From the NCBI RefSeq assembly GCF_035582795.1, contig NW_027445436.1, forward strand, positions 7,810,770 to 7,874,769: a stretch of 64,000 nucleotides of DNA, in the 5' to 3' direction. Positions 35,861 through 48,805 of the stretch are shown piece by piece. Within the stretch, counting starts at the first letter, position 1. Every line of letters starts with the position of its first letter. A program made the translations under genes and the position numbers. The stretch is from Mycteria americana. Taxonomy: Eukaryota; Chordata; Aves; Ciconiiformes; Ciconiidae. Under the pieces are notes generated by a model, which saw only the letters and a program-made list of their open reading frames with translations, had not been told where the DNA came from and ran no database searches.

Positions 35861-36623
35861 CCTTCACGCGGGCCCCAGGGAGGCAACAGACTTCCCTAAG
35901 AGGAGGGTCCATCCGGCATATCGGACCCTCGGTTCCCTTCAGAAAGGAGTCACCCACAACTATAACCCTTCTTTTCTTCCTCGTGGAGGTGGTGGTAAGA
36001 CGAGAGGTACGTTCTTCTGACCTGGGCGACACCTCTGGTGTAGATAGACTGTCGTCCCCATCCTCCACTGACTGGCCTTCCACCTCCAGGGCCTCATACC
36101 TGTTGTGTAGAGGCACCTGGGGGGGCGAGGCGGGCAGGGAGGGCCTTCGCCTGCTGCCACGAGCGCGGACTCTCCTCCATTCAGTCTCCTCCTCTGAGCT
36201 GCTGCCTTCAGCCCGGTGGGGGGGGGACAGAGGATCCCCTTAATCATGGGTTCTTACTGGCAGCTGCTGCTGCTCTTGTTCCCGTCTCAGGGGGGGCAGA
36301 GCCTGGCACCACCAGTCGATCTCTTTTTCAGCCTCCCTGATGCTCCTTAACCTTTCTACCTCCTCCCGTAGCTCTGCCACCATGCAAAGCAAGTCATCCA
36401 CCTGGTCGCGCCTCACGCAGCTGTCCGCACGGCTGCCACGTGTGAACAGGGAGATGCCCAGGCACTCCCTGCAGCCCGAGACCTGGGTGGCGGCATGTTT
36501 TCCCGGCAGCTCCGTCTGGGTAGCCGCATCCACTCTGGCAAGCACAGAGGGCATCGCTTTCTGACGAGTAAGGACCATAGCTGAGTTCCTTCTGGAAGGA
36601 TGGGGACTACCGAATGAACTCAC
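35861..36623 (-). pseudogene. CR1 ORF1, N-terminal part in inverted arm
   Basis: Minus-strand frames carry the front of CR1 ORF1 in pieces: a start region with a Cys-containing segment (CRECLGISLFTRGSRADSC) and a short coiled coil (VDDLLCMVAELREEVERL), then a linker and the esterase start. Stops and frame changes near 36240 and 36116 break it. ORF1 proteins bind RNA and chaperone retrotransposition. The remainder of the esterase domain is at 36957-37374 on the plus strand (FHVGGDEAAT, GIHLSQRGKRIFAQEL). Confidence 0.8.
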
Positions 36624-37419
36624 TTCTCACAGATCCTCTTGAGCTAGTAGGTGCCTTCGCCTTCCCTACACGCCCTGCCTGCGCGAACTGCCGCGCCACG
36701 CCCTTCTGACGTGCCACGCCCTGTTTGCCCGTCCTGGTCGCTCGCGCTCCCTGGGAGATGCTCTTGTACGGGAAGGGGATTTCCGCCGTCACTCTCGTCC
36801 CCGCCCACGCTGAGTCAGAGCCGGGTCCTCGTCAGGAGCTCCCGCCTTCCTGCTCAGGGGCCGGGGGGGTGGCTGCGCCCTCCCTTTTCTTTTTCCTCCC
36901 TTCCTTGCGCGGTTTTGCCGCGGTTTCGCGATCCAGCAGCAGTCCCCCGACGCGGTCCCTGGGGCCCGCGTGAAGGATGTCACGAGGGTACTCCCTAGCC
37001 TGGTACGGCCCTTGGACTATTACCCCCTACTGCTCTTCCATGTGGGGGGCGATGAGGCTGCAACACGAAGTCCTAGGGTGATCAAAAGAGACTTGAGGGC
37101 CTTGGGACGGCTAGTAAGAAACTCAGGAGCACAGGTTATTTTCTCCTCTCTCCTTCCAGTGGTGGGCAGTGACACCAGAAGGAACAGAGATGCCCAATCT
37201 ATTAATGCATGGCTCCGTGGCTGGTGTCATCGCCACGGATTTGGTTTTTTTGACAACGGGATGGCCTACGCCGCAGCGGGTTTGCTGGCATCTGATGGGA
37301 TTCATCTTTCTCAAAGGGGAAAGAGAATCTTCGCTCAGGAACTTGCAGGGCTCATTGACAGAGCTTTAAACTAGACTCGAAGGGGGAGGGGGATAATATC
37401 AGGCCTGCCCGAGAGAAGC

Positions 37420-40406
37420 TGAGGGGCGACGTGCCATGGTTAGAGGGAGCGGCTGCCAGCGAGGACACTCGGCCTGAGTCCTCGAGATGTGCGGGGTACG
37501 CTTGGGCACAGCCGAAGTCGAGCGGAGTTGAGCCAGGGGATACTGAGGCAACGGGAGGCAAGAGGGAAACACCAGTGAAACGCCTCAAAGCACGCAAGGG
37601 GTGTTCTTCTATGAAGGAGACACGGACGACAGCCCAGCTGAAGTGCCTCTACACCAATGCACGCAGCATGGGTAACAAGCAGGAGGAGTTGGAAGCCATT
37701 GTACATCAGGAAAACTATGATATGGTGGCCATCACGGAAACGTGGTGGGGTGACTCGCACAATTGGACTGCGGCGATGGATGGCTATAAACTCCTCAGGA
37801 GGGATAGGCGAGGCAGGAGAGGTGGTGGGGTAGCCCTATATGTCAGGGAGTGTCTGGATAGTTTAGAGCTCGATGATGGTGACGATAGGGTGGAGTGTTT
37901 ATGGGTAAGAATCAGGGGGAAGGCCAACAAGGCAGATATTGTGGTGGGAGTCTGTTACAGACCCCCCAACCAGGATGAGGAGACAGATTAACTATTCTAT
38001 AAGCAGCTGGGTGAAGCCTCACGATCGCTAGCCCTTGTTCTTGTGGGGGACTTCAACCTGCCGGATGTCTGCTGGAAATACAATACAGCAGAGAGGAAAC
38101 AGTCCAGGAGGTTCCTGGAGCGTGTGGCAGATAACTTCCTGACACAGCTGGTGAGTGAGCCAACGAGGGAAGGTGCCCCGCTGGACCTCTTGTTCACCAA
38201 CAGAGAAGGACTTGTGAGCGATGTGATGGTTGGAGGCTGTCTTGGGCAGAGTGATCATGAAATGATAGAGTTTTTGATACATGGAGAAGCGGCGAGGGGG
38301 GTCAGCAAAACTGCCCCCTTAGACTTCCGGAGGGCAGACTTTGGCCTGTTTAGGAGACTGGTCGAGAGAGTCCCCTGGGAGGCAGCCCTTATGGGCAAAG
38401 GGGTCCAGGAAGGCTGGACATTCTTTAAGGAGGAAGTCCTAAAGGCACAAGAGCGGGCTGTCCCCAGGTGCCGAAAGACGAGCCGGCGGGGAAGAAGACC
38501 GGCCTGGCTGACTAGAGAGCTCTGGCTCGAACTCAGGAGAAAGAGGAGAGTCTATGACCTCTGGAAGAAGGGGCGGGCAACTCAGGAGGACTACAAAGGT
38601 GTAGCGAGGCTGTGCAGGGAGAAAACTAGAAGGGCCAAAGCTGAGCTAGAGCTCAGTCTGGCTGCTGCTATAAAAGACAACAAAAAACACTTCTTCAAAT
38701 ACATTAGCAGCAAAAGGAGAGCTAAGGAGAATCTCCAGCCCCTAGTAGATGGGGGAGAAAACACAGTGACCAAGGATGAGGAAAAGGCTGAGGTACTTAA
38801 TGCCTTCTTTGCCTCAGTCTTTATTAGCAGGGCCGAATGTTCTATGGGTACCCAGCCCCTGGAGTTGGAAGATAGGGATGGGGACCAGACTGGAGCACCC
38901 ATAGTCCAGGGGGAAATGGTGAGTGACCTGCTGCACCACTTAGACACTCACAAGTCTATGGGGCCTGATGAGATCCACCCGAGAGTGTTGAAGGAGCTGG
39001 CAGAAGAGCTCACTAAGCCCCTTTCCATCATTTACCAGCAGTCCTGGCTAACTGGGGAAGTCCCTGCTGACTGGAGATTAGCGAATGTGACACCCATCTT
39101 CAAGAAGGGCCGGAAGGAGGACCCGGGGAACTACAGGCCTGTCAGCCTGACCTCGGTGCCGGGGAAGCTGATGGAGCAGATCATCCTGAGTGCTATCACA
39201 CGGCATGTAGAGAATAACCAAGGGATCAAGCCCAGCCAGCATGGGTTGAGGAAAGGCAGGTCCTGCTTGACCAACCTGATCTCCTTCTAGGACAAGGTGA
39301 CCCGCCTAGTGGATGAGGGAAAGGCTGTGGATGTTGTCTATCTAGACTTCAGTAAAGCCTTTGAGATGGTCTCCCACAGCATTCTCCTGGAGAAACTGGC
39401 TGCTCATGGCTTGGACGGGTGTACTCTTCTCTGGGTAAAGAACTGGCTGGACGGCCGGGCCCAAAGAGTGGTGGTGAATGGAGTTTACTCCAGTTGGCGG
39501 CCGGTCACAAGCGGTGTTCCCCAGGGCTCTGTGTTGGGGCCAGTTCTGTTTAACATCTTTATCAATGATCTGGACGAAGGGATCGAGTGTACTCTCAGTA
39601 AGTTTGCAGACGACACCAAGTTGTGTGGGAGTGTTGATCTGCTGGAGGGTAGGAAGGCTCTGCAGAGGGACCTGGACAGGCTGGATGGATGGGCCGAGGT
39701 CAACTGTATGAGGTTTAACAAGGCCAAGTGCAAGGTCCTGCACTTGGGCCACAGCAACCCCATGCAACGCTACAGGCTTGGGGAAGAGTGGCTGGAAAGC
39801 TGCCTGGCAGAGAAGGACCTGGGGGTGTTTGTTGACAGCCGCCTGAATATGAGCCAGCAGTGTGCCCAGGTGGCCAAGAAAGCCAATGGCATCCTGGCTT
39901 GTATCAAAAATAGCGTGGCCAGCAGGACTAGGGAAGTGATCGTGCCCCTGTACTCGGCACTGGTGAGGCCGCACCTCGAATACTGTGTTTAGTTTTGGGC
40001 CCCCCACTACAAGAGGGATACTGAGGTACTGGAGCGTGTGCAGAGAAGGGCAACGAAGCTGGTGAAGGGTCTGGAGCAGAAGTCTTATGAGGAGTGGCTG
40101 AGGGAACTGGGACTGTTTAGCCTGGAGAAAAGGAGGCTGAGGGGAGACTTTATCGCTCTCTTCAACTACCTGAAAGGAGGTTGTAGAGAGGTAGGGGTCG
40201 GTCTCTTCTCCCAAGTAACAAGTGATAGGACAAGAGGAAATGGCCTCAAGTTGCGCCAGGGGAGGTTTAGACTGGATATTAGGAAATTTTTCTTCACCGA
40301 GAGGGTTATCAAGCATTGGAACAGGCTGCCCAGGGAAGTGGTTGAGTCGCCATCCCTGGAGGTATTTAAAGGACGTTTGGATGAGGTGCTTAGAGACATG
40401 GTGTAG
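37420..40406 (+). pseudogene. CR1 ORF2 (endonuclease-reverse transcriptase), three stops
   Basis: Full ORF2 in domain order: apurinic-like endonuclease (about 37630-38200, with NARS, ITETWW and GDFNLPD motifs), reverse transcriptase (about 38900-39650, FADDT) and C-terminal domain to 40406. It is broken by TAA 37989-37991, TAG 39288-39290 and TAG 39990-39992, all at codons also stopped in the CR1 at 8591-11160. Apart from these the frame is continuous, so the stops are probably older than the insertion. Confidence 0.88.
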
Positions 40407-40503
40407 TGGTGGTTTTGGCTGTGTTAGGTTTATGGTTGGACTCGATGATCTTAAAGGTCTTTTCCAACCTATATGATTCTGTGATTCTGTGATTCTGTGT
40501 GCC

Positions 40504-43417
40504 ATCAGGAAATCAAGCAACCTATAGAGACTATAAAATCCAGTAATAATCGACAGGCAGGATTCCTCTTCAGAGGCACCCAGCTCGAGCTGTAACTACT
40601 ATTGCATGTTAAACATAGTAGAAGAAGGAACTCTGATTCTTTTATTAAAGTGGAACCTAGGGATGAGCCCTGTTGAGGTGGCGTCCGCATAATTCCTACA
40701 ACACCCAACCTTGCTCTAGTTTCCCCATAGTTAACCCTGTAGGCAGCATGGATTTTAGAGACATCCATTGTGAACAAAATCCATCGGAAAACTGAATCTT
40801 GGCCATGGGTCAAGATTTTGGAACTGTAAACTTCATGTATGAGTTCAGACATAGCTATTGAAACTTATACTAGTATTAAATATTTACTAAAATAAGGATG
40901 TTTAAACTTTTTATTTAGTTAACATCTATGAAATATCTATGGATAACTTAAAATTCTCAATATGCAGAAACTAAGGTTTTTCAAGGCTCAGTTCTGCCAT
41001 GAACTGTCTTTCCTCCAAATAGAGAATATTTCTAAATCTGTAGAAGATTAGACTTGGTAAAACCACAAAATTACTATTTTATAGTACATTACTATTCCAC
41101 AAACATAGGGGGGGAAACCCCAAAAAAACCAACCTTAAGCAAGAACTTCACCTCTTTCCTTTCAAGATGAAAATATTTCATCTTGGCTCAGAGATTGACC
41201 TGAAGTAGTAAAGTTCCAACAAGTTAAAATTTGCAGTGCTCAATGACATTGTGAACATTTGGACTGGCTTAGCCATAGCTTGTTTCTAAACATATTTTAA
41301 ACAACAAACATTCAGCTCTTTTTTCAGTTCAAAAATTTAGTCCAGAGAAGAAACTACATTTAAGAGCTAAATTAAAAACTTAAAAAGCAAAGGCAATTTT
41401 ATAAATGCATTTAGTATGCCTGGTCTCATAGACAACTTCATCATGCAAGATGAGGAATATTAAAGGATAACTACGGGTAACAAGTATAAAGATACCAGGA
41501 AATTTACTTATATATTATATATTCAGTCTTTGACACCAAGCTCTGAATTATAAAAACTATGAATAGTGTTACAACAGAGGAAAGTTATCACACAGTTACA
41601 TATATAATACTCTCTGAATATTAGCTTAGTTTCATTGTATGGCAAAAGACTTGCTTAGGTGTAGTATTACATTTCCTAAGTAAACAGCTTCCTTGAGGGT
41701 CTGAACAGAGATTATGGTAAGATCAGTCCAGAAGAAATCAAGTCACTAGTAAAGGAAAGTCTACTTCAACTGCTCAGTCATGTTTTAGGCACAATGATTA
41801 TTGGAATTAATCAGTTGCATTTTAATATCATTCTTTGAAAGTTAATTATGTAATAACAGAAATACAGTATTGTGTGGTCCAAATTGCATATTTCACTAGA
41901 GTCACTGCATATTAATAACTTCCTAGTTCTTTATATTTGTCACTGTATCAACTTATTTTTAAAAAGCTGCTTTGAAAGTGCTTTCCAGCTTTTAAAAAGA
42001 ACTTTCAAGTTTGCCTGACAAAACTCTACTTACTTTTGCCACCTTGTAGCATCTTCAGAAATTGTGCATTTCTTGCTTTTACTTCTTTATACTTTGCCCG
42101 GTATTGAAGAGATTGAATTATTAGATGTATACCCTATAAAAGAAGAATTCTATAAAATGAGCATGACTGAAATGTTACAAAGTTGAAAATTATTACTTCT
42201 GCAGAGAATCTGATGTCTGTGTCTTAAACCACAGCCAAAGAAATTAATGTACCACAGGAGCAATGGGTTAATAACTGACAGTCTAGAAATTAATGCAAGC
42301 ATAAGGCTTAGAGCAAGCTTAAAAAAAATATAGAGAGATATATATAAAAATAAAAAATGTCAGTGCATTGATAGTGCAAGAACCACCATTCAGGTCTGCC
42401 TACTACATCAAGGGCTTTACGATTTCTCCTCTGAAAAGAATATTCCGGCTGCACACAATTATTTTAATGCACTTTCTTGATACCGTGATAATTTAAATGG
42501 TTTATATTGCTTGGCAACTAGTAGAAGTCCCCCACTTTCTTTCCTTTTAGACTCTACAGTTTTCTACTCAGGAACCTATTTTTGTTTGGTTTTTTTTCCA
42601 ACGTATCTGCTATCTACATACTTTCTTCATAAGGCAGCCTTTTCCTTAATTGGCCATCAATGTCAATTCTAGCCATGTATCTTAACTGTATACTTATTTT
42701 TCCTGTCACAAGTCTCTTTGTGTATAGTTTGCTCATTGGTTCTTGAAAGAGCTTTTTTCATAATAAAGAAGCTGCCACCTTTCACTTATATCACCCCAGT
42801 CCCTAATTAATTTTTATTCCATTCAGAAAGTTAACCAGTTATTGTTTACCCTCCAATCCACTGTAAACAGGAAAAGGCTATAGTACAGATCAGTAGAATG
42901 CCCAGTTTCTTAACATCATGGAACTATGCACACATATGCATATACATGCATCACATTTTGCTGCTGCCACACCCCCCACCCCCCAAAAAAAAGGATCTTT
43001 AAAAACAGAGCAACTTTCCAACTCCAGTATACCAGAACACTGTATCACTGCTACAAACAATAAATGTCAATATTTACAGGAACTAGAAGGAAATGAAATT
43101 GCATTTTAATACATGCAGTATTTAATACATGCAGTATTTAATACTTTAAAAAAAATTACATTTTAGCAAGGCCTTTGATGGCCACCTAGAACTGTATTAG
43201 GCTCTCTGGAAAATTTTATAAAGTCAAACAGCTATATTAACAATCATCACCTTGCCAATATCTTTATGCATTATGTTTATTCTTCCAAGTGCAATCAAGT
43301 GCTAATTGCATAATGGATTTTTTTTCTGAGGAAGTAAGGGGAGGATCTCTTGTTGAATTTTTAAAATTACAGTGTCTTTATAGGCCAGAAAACTGAGAAG
43401 GTAAAACTAATTTTCAG
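40504..43417. other. GKAP1 pseudogene intron, otherwise unannotated
   Basis: AT-rich sequence around the exon at 42034-42133. No repeat families were recognised. From 42134 onward I looked for the missing middle GKAP1 exons and found none. Confidence 0.5.
42034..42133 (-). pseudogene. GKAP1: GKAP1 exon (AKYKEVKARNAQ)
   Basis: A 100-nt exon, phase 0 in and phase 1 out (A|TG to the next exon), acceptor TATAG and donor AAAA|GTAAGT. It encodes the coiled-coil segment RAKYKEVKARNAQFLKMLQ. Its first residues are less similar to human than the rest. The frame is open. Confidence 0.85.
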
Positions 43418-46136
43418 GCAAGGAAGGCAGGAGACCAGCATGGCTCAGTAAGGGTCTCCTGGTCAAACTAAAGTGTAAGAAGGAAATACACAGACAGTGG
43501 AACCAGGGACACGTATCCTGGGAAGAATGCTGCCCAGGAGTGTAGGGGTGGGATCAGGAAAGCTAAGGCACAGTTGGAACTGAATTTGGCAAGGGATGTG
43601 AAGAATAAGAAGGGCTTCTACAGGTACGTTGGACAGAAAAGGAAGACAAAAGAAATTGTACACACACACACCCCCCGACAAATGAGACAGGGGATCTGGT
43701 GATAACTGACATGGAGAAGGCTGAGATACTCAACAAATTTTTTGCCTCAGCTTTCCCTGGCAATTGCTCTTCCCACATTTCTCAAGTCCCTGAACCTCAG
43801 GACAGGGACTGGGGGAATGAAGTCTCTCCCATTATAGGAGAAGATCACGTTCAAGACCACCTGAGGAACCTGTACACACACAAGTCCATGGGACCCAACA
43901 AGATGCATCCCAGGGTCCTGAGGAAATTGGCTGATGCAGTTGCCAAGCCACTCTCCGTGATATTTGAAAAGTCATAGCAGTCTGGCGAAGTCCCCAGTGA
44001 CTGGAAAAAAGGGAAACATCACGCCCATTTTTAAAAAGGATAAAAAGGAAGACCCTAGGAACTACCAACCAGTCAGCCAGGAAGACAGGGAGGTGATTAG
44101 AGACAGCCAACATGGCTTCACCAAGGGCAAATTGTGCCTGACTAATCCAGTGGCCTTCTACGATGGAGTGACTGTGTTGGTTGATAAGGGAAGAGCTACA
44201 GATGTCATCTACCTTGACTTCTGTAAGGTCTTTGATATGGTCCCCCACAACATCCTTGTCACTAAATTGGGGAGATATGGGTTTGATGGATGGACTATTA
44301 GATGGATAAGGAACTGGCTGAATGGCTGCATCCAAAAAGATACAGTCAATGGCCCAATGTCCAAATGGAGATCAGTAACAAGTGGTGTCCCTCAGGGATT
44401 CATATTGGGATCGATACTATTTAATATCTTCATCAATGACATAGACAGTGGGACTGAGTGCACCCTCAGCAACTCTGCAGATGACACCAAGCTAAGTGGT
44501 GCAGTTGATACGCTTGAGGGAAGGGATGCCATCCAGAGGGACCTTGACAGGCTTGAGGAGTGGGCCCATGCAAACCTCATGAAGTGTAACAAGACCAAGT
44601 GCAAGGTCCTGCACCTGGGTCAAGGCAATCCCCAGTATCAATACAGGCTGGGGGAATGAAGGGATTGAGAGCAGCCCTGCAGAGTAGGACTTGGGGATAC
44701 TGGTGGATGAAAAACTGGACGTGAGCTGGCAATGTGCGCTTGCAGCCCAGAAAGCCTGGGCTGCATAAAAAGAAGCTTGGCCAGCAGGTCAAGGGAAGTG
44801 ATTCTGCCCCTCTACTCTGCTCTTGTGAGACCCCACCTGGAGTACTGCCTCCAGCTCTGGGGCCCCTGTCGTGGATGGAGTGAAAGTGCACTTCACTCGT
44901 AAGAGAGAAGTAAAAATATAGTTTATTGATACAGAATAGGGAGTTAACAAAGTTCAACGCGACAGTGTTTTAACAAGATTCAATGGCAAAGTACACTTGA
45001 CTATTTACTGCATAGAGGACAGGGTCAGACAAAACTGTCAGGGAGACCCTCCCGTTGAGTCATGAGGTTCGGAAAAGGATCCCCTTGCTTTCTAAACTCC
45101 TTCTTAGAGAGGAGTCTAGGTGTGGCTGGATCCAGTCCTAGTCTCAGTCTTGGTCAATGGGTTATGTCTAAAGGATTATATGTGTGCAATCAATCCTTTA
45201 TATCACTTAGCTAAGATTTCAAAATTTAGCATGCTATTAGTCACTTACCGAGGATCTGTTGCGGCAAGGAATCTCTCAACCTCGAGGACTAACCTTGAGA
45301 GGCGTCCCTGCTCAAGGGGAGATCCTGGCATGCAGCCCACTGCCATGCAGGAGAGCTCAAAGGGCTCTTGGGCTGCTCACTATTTATGGGGGATAAGATG
45401 ATTGACCCATAGTCATATTTGCATGCCGACCACAGATTTTAGTTTCTTCAGTGGGGGCATTGCACAATAGCCCTAGGCCCTAGGCTATTGTGTTGTTATC
45501 TGTCTCCTGAATCCACTTTGAGCCGCTGCAGCCATCGTGACCAGATGCATCCATTACAATCACCACTGGTGATTATCACCTAAGCAGGGTTGCAGGAGAT
45601 AAAGGTCGGGGGCAGGGGAAGCACACCGTCACAGCCCCCAGTACAAGAAAGATGTGGACCTGTTAGAGCAGGTCCAGAGGAGGGACACAAAAATGATCAG
45701 AGGGCTGGAACACCTTCTCCTATGAAGAAAGGCTGAGAGAGTTGGGGTTGTTTAGCCTGGAGAAGAGAAGGCTCCAGGGAGACCTTATTGCAGCCTTTTA
45801 ATACTTACAGGGGGCTTATAAGAAAGATGGAGAAAGACTTTTTAACAAGGCCTGTAGTGACAGAACAAGGGACAACGGTTTTAAACTGAAAGAGGGTAAG
45901 TTTAGATTGGACATAAGGAAGAAATTCTTTACGATGAGGGTGGTGAGACACTGGAACAGGTTGCCCAGAGAAGCTGTGGATGTCCCATCATTGGAAGTGT
46001 TCAAGGTCAGGTTGGATGGGGTTTTTGGAGTAACCTGATCTAGTGGAAGATGTCCCTGGCCCATAGCAGGGGATTGGACCTAGATGATCTTTAAAGGTCC
46101 CTTCCATCCCAAATCATTCTATGATTCTATGATTTT
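43418..46136 (+). mobile_element. Older CR1 LINE, split by LTR E
   Basis: A forward CR1 in two pieces, 43418-44866 and 45639-46136. It starts in the linker before the reverse transcriptase ([15 protein letters not shown]), shows [36 protein letters not shown] and [10 protein letters not shown] in the reverse transcriptase, and ends with the CR1 3' tail (ATGATTCTATGAT). Many frameshifts are present and the subfamily differs from the younger copies. A family E LTR lies between the two pieces. Confidence 0.88.
44867..45633 (-). mobile_element. Solo LTR, family E
   Basis: A 767-bp insertion in the older CR1 with TG...CA ends (tgtcgtgg and cgtcaca) and the 5-bp duplication gcccc (44862-44866 and 45634-45638). 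Reverse-strand AATAAA (plus tttattgat near 44922) and a CATAAATAG box (plus ctatttatg near 45381) give the minus strand as sense. Only one copy is in the window. Confidence 0.82.
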
Positions 46137-46193
46137 TACGATTCAAGCCTCAAACTTGTACAACTTTTACATTAGGATGAAGCCTGCAAATAC

Positions 46194-46271
46194 CTTTTTG
46201 TGTTCTTCATATTCCAGTTTGCTTATCAACAATGCTTTTTCAAGGTCTGCTTGAAACATTTCAGATGTCAG
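46194..46271 (-). pseudogene. GKAP1: GKAP1 exon (LTSEMF...), still intact
   Basis: A 78-nt exon, 26 codons, with a TTTAG acceptor and AAG|GTATTT donor. It encodes [15 protein letters not shown] and then KLEYEEHKK, nearly the same as the human protein. No damage is seen. A CR1 element ends only about 57 bp downstream of its donor (46136). Confidence 0.9.
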
Positions 46272-47392
46272 CTAAAGAAACAAAAATAACATATTCTTTC
46301 TGATTTGTTTAAAAAAAAGGATAGAGAGACCAAACCACGTTAAAATTTCCGTTTCAATAAACATATCACTACAGTTGTCAGAAAGCTTCACTGGTGTGAC
46401 ATATGATAGCATTAACTAATATACCTATTTGTATCATAAGTAATAAAATATCTTCAGGAAACTGTGTGATGTAAGTGTACAATAAATAAGTTGTGCACAT
46501 CTTAATGTCGATAGTTACCATCTTTAAGATTTGTTTATATGAGATTTCTTTAAAATCATTATTTTTAGTCTTGAAGTTCTGAAACACGAAAAATAGAGGA
46601 TGTTAAAGGATGAAAAGTATCACTGTAAAAGGATCACTAGGAAGCCCAAGAGCTCTTTGCTTATACACTGGGGGGATGGCGGGGGGAGAGGGGTGCATGT
46701 CCAATAGGCAAGCTCTGAGCACACCTAATACTCGTAAGCAATTGAGATCCATGCACAAAGTTCTTAGAGTGACTTTCTCAAGACTGTAAGATTCAAGGTA
46801 ATTTAACTGATTCTGCCTTTGATGCATTTCACACAAACATGAGCACTAGCTCTCTCTTTTCCTCCCCGCCCCCCCATTTGCCTTAGTCTTAAAAAGCTAT
46901 ACACAGACTCTATAAAATTTATATTCCTAAAATAGTGGTAATGATGTAATAAGCCTGTACATGATCAACAAATGATAAGGGCTCCTCCACATGAAGCTTC
47001 CTTCTCCCACAGCAGGACCTCACTGCTAAATGGCTAAGACACTTGACTTTGGTAGGGTAATCCCTGAGTACACATATATATACCATGCAACATCCCCCAA
47101 TAAAAATAATGCAGCTTTAGATAGATAAAATGGTGCAGATGTAAATCACCCTACAGTCTTATGCTCTTGGCACACTCATAGGAAGAGGAAGAGATGAGCT
47201 TGGAGCATTTCAAGCTGAGAATGAACATGCCAAATTTTATTTCAAGTCATTTAACAACTAGACCACATAGAAGCTTGACACAATTCGGGCAACAAGATTG
47301 CGGACAATAAAACAAGTTATCACTAAAACTGTTGATGACAATATTAAATAGATATAACAAAGCACAGCAGATATAAAAAGTTCATGGTTCCT
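46272..47392. other. GKAP1 pseudogene intron, unannotated
   Basis: AT-rich intronic sequence with a G/C-rich patch near 46674-46690 and C-run near 46864. No further feature is seen. Confidence 0.5.
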
Positions 47393-47676
47393 TGTTGTAG
47401 TGATCCTGACCAGAAGACCACTGTACATTGAGGAGTTAGTGATCCTCAGTTAACCTGAGTAGGCCCAGGCCTGTGCTGTATATAGGGCTTGGCCTTCAGG
47501 CCTGTGTTGTGCTACGCATAGCCCTTGGCTGCAGGATAACCTCAGCTGGCTCATTCTAACAGAGGAGCCTGCAGGCATCTCCCACTTGGTACCGGCAATT
47601 ATGCCACCTGCATGGCTTTGCCTTTATCTAGGAGTGCAGCAAGAATTGTTTTCTTGTAAGAAAAATCCTATAATAG

Positions 47677-48354
47677 TGTTGCCGTGAAAAGCTGAAATCA
47701 GGACTCAATAGTCGGGATGACTATTAAGCAGGTATTCTTTATTGCAGCGCTGGGCAGCACTGGGGATCGCTCTGCCACAAGTGCTCCGCCAGGTTAGCAC
47801 AACACATCAGCTCATATACAGAAAAATCATACATATTCATCAGATTTCCTGAAAAGGGCAGTTTTATGGTGATGAGTTCCCGCAATTCATTTATATAGTC
47901 CAAGCATGCGCAGTAAAATTAGGGTTAGGGTCTTTTCACCCTCCCGGTGGTCTTCCATAGTCTTCCTCACGTTGTCCACTAGTTGAACTTTGGGCTTCCT
48001 TTGTCCCTGTATAGTCATTGAGTTAGCTCATCAGTCCTTCGGCCTTGGAATGTTACAAGGGGGTCGACTTAAGCTAGTTCTTTGGTGCTTATCTTTGGCA
48101 CAATTGTCCTGAGTTCCTCTTATCAGTGATTTAATTAGGAAGCCTAACGAGCTTGCTCAAGGCCTGCTTAGTCCTATCAGGTAAGAAGTCACAGGACATG
48201 TCCTATCATCAACTCTGCTCAGCAGGTAACCAAAACTATCTTTGCAGGGGAAGAGAACAAAAGAGAACAAGGATGCAAGTGAAACAAAAAAAATGCAAGT
48301 CTATGTATCACAGTAAGGTCTTAGTCAGGGATTGTCAGGGATTTAACCCTTTCA
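47677..48354 (-). mobile_element. Solo LTR, family C, inside LTR F
   Basis: 678 bp, nearly identical to the copy at 11591-12255, with ends tgttgccg and ccctttca and a 4-bp duplication atag (47673-47676 and 48355-48358). The sense strand is minus (AATAAAG as plus ctttattg). The two TTAGGG units are again present. Confidence 0.88.
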
Positions 48355-48805
48355 ATAGCTTGAATGACCAAAAGGAGGGAAACCTGGGAATCTGTTCCAT
48401 GGACAGGGTCTGCACAGCCTGCTGTGCTTGGATCAGAGGCCTGTTCGATGCCATGCCACCTGGGATTCCCACCATCTAAAGGAATGTAAGATTATCTATG
48501 CTATTCTCTTCTTGCAGTGTTAGTTCTAATAAAAAGCATTTTAAAATCATGCCTTAGAGAATTCGAGTGCCTTTCTTACTGGGATCATAACAGAGCAGCA
48601 CCTTCTGGTGCAAAACATTTGTTGTGGTCGGCAGATCCCAGTGAGAAATGCCTTTCTGTAGAAAGAACAACAAGTAAGAGAGAAACCTTGTGCCTGGCTG
48701 GCCCCACACACAGCCATGGAGGGTATTTGCAAGGCATTTGACCCAGGCAGTTTCCCCAGTGCATCGGGAAACTGAGAAGGAATGCCCTACCCCAATTGAA
48801 GTATT

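Larger units (their letters stand above)
35861..40498 (+). mobile_element. Near full-length CR1 with inverted 5' arm
   Basis: Both CR1 ORFs are represented. The forward arm, 36957-40498, holds the end of ORF1 (esterase-like, 36957-37374) and all of ORF2 from the endonuclease (CLYTNARSMGNKQEELEAIV, ITETWW, YRPPNQDEE) through the reverse transcriptase to the 3' repeat (GATTCTGTG). The 5' arm, 35861-36956, is inverted: on the minus strand it holds a GC-rich 5' UTR (about 36956-36624) and most of ORF1 down to the esterase start (VIVVGDSFLKGTEGPICR). A 20-nt segment, CCCTGGGGCCCGCGTGAAGG, is present at the break in both arms. This is the pattern of twin-primed reverse transcription. A gtgcc repeat at 35858-35862 and 40499-40503 may be the target duplication. 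ORF2 stops are at 37989, 39288 and 39990. Confidence 0.9.
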
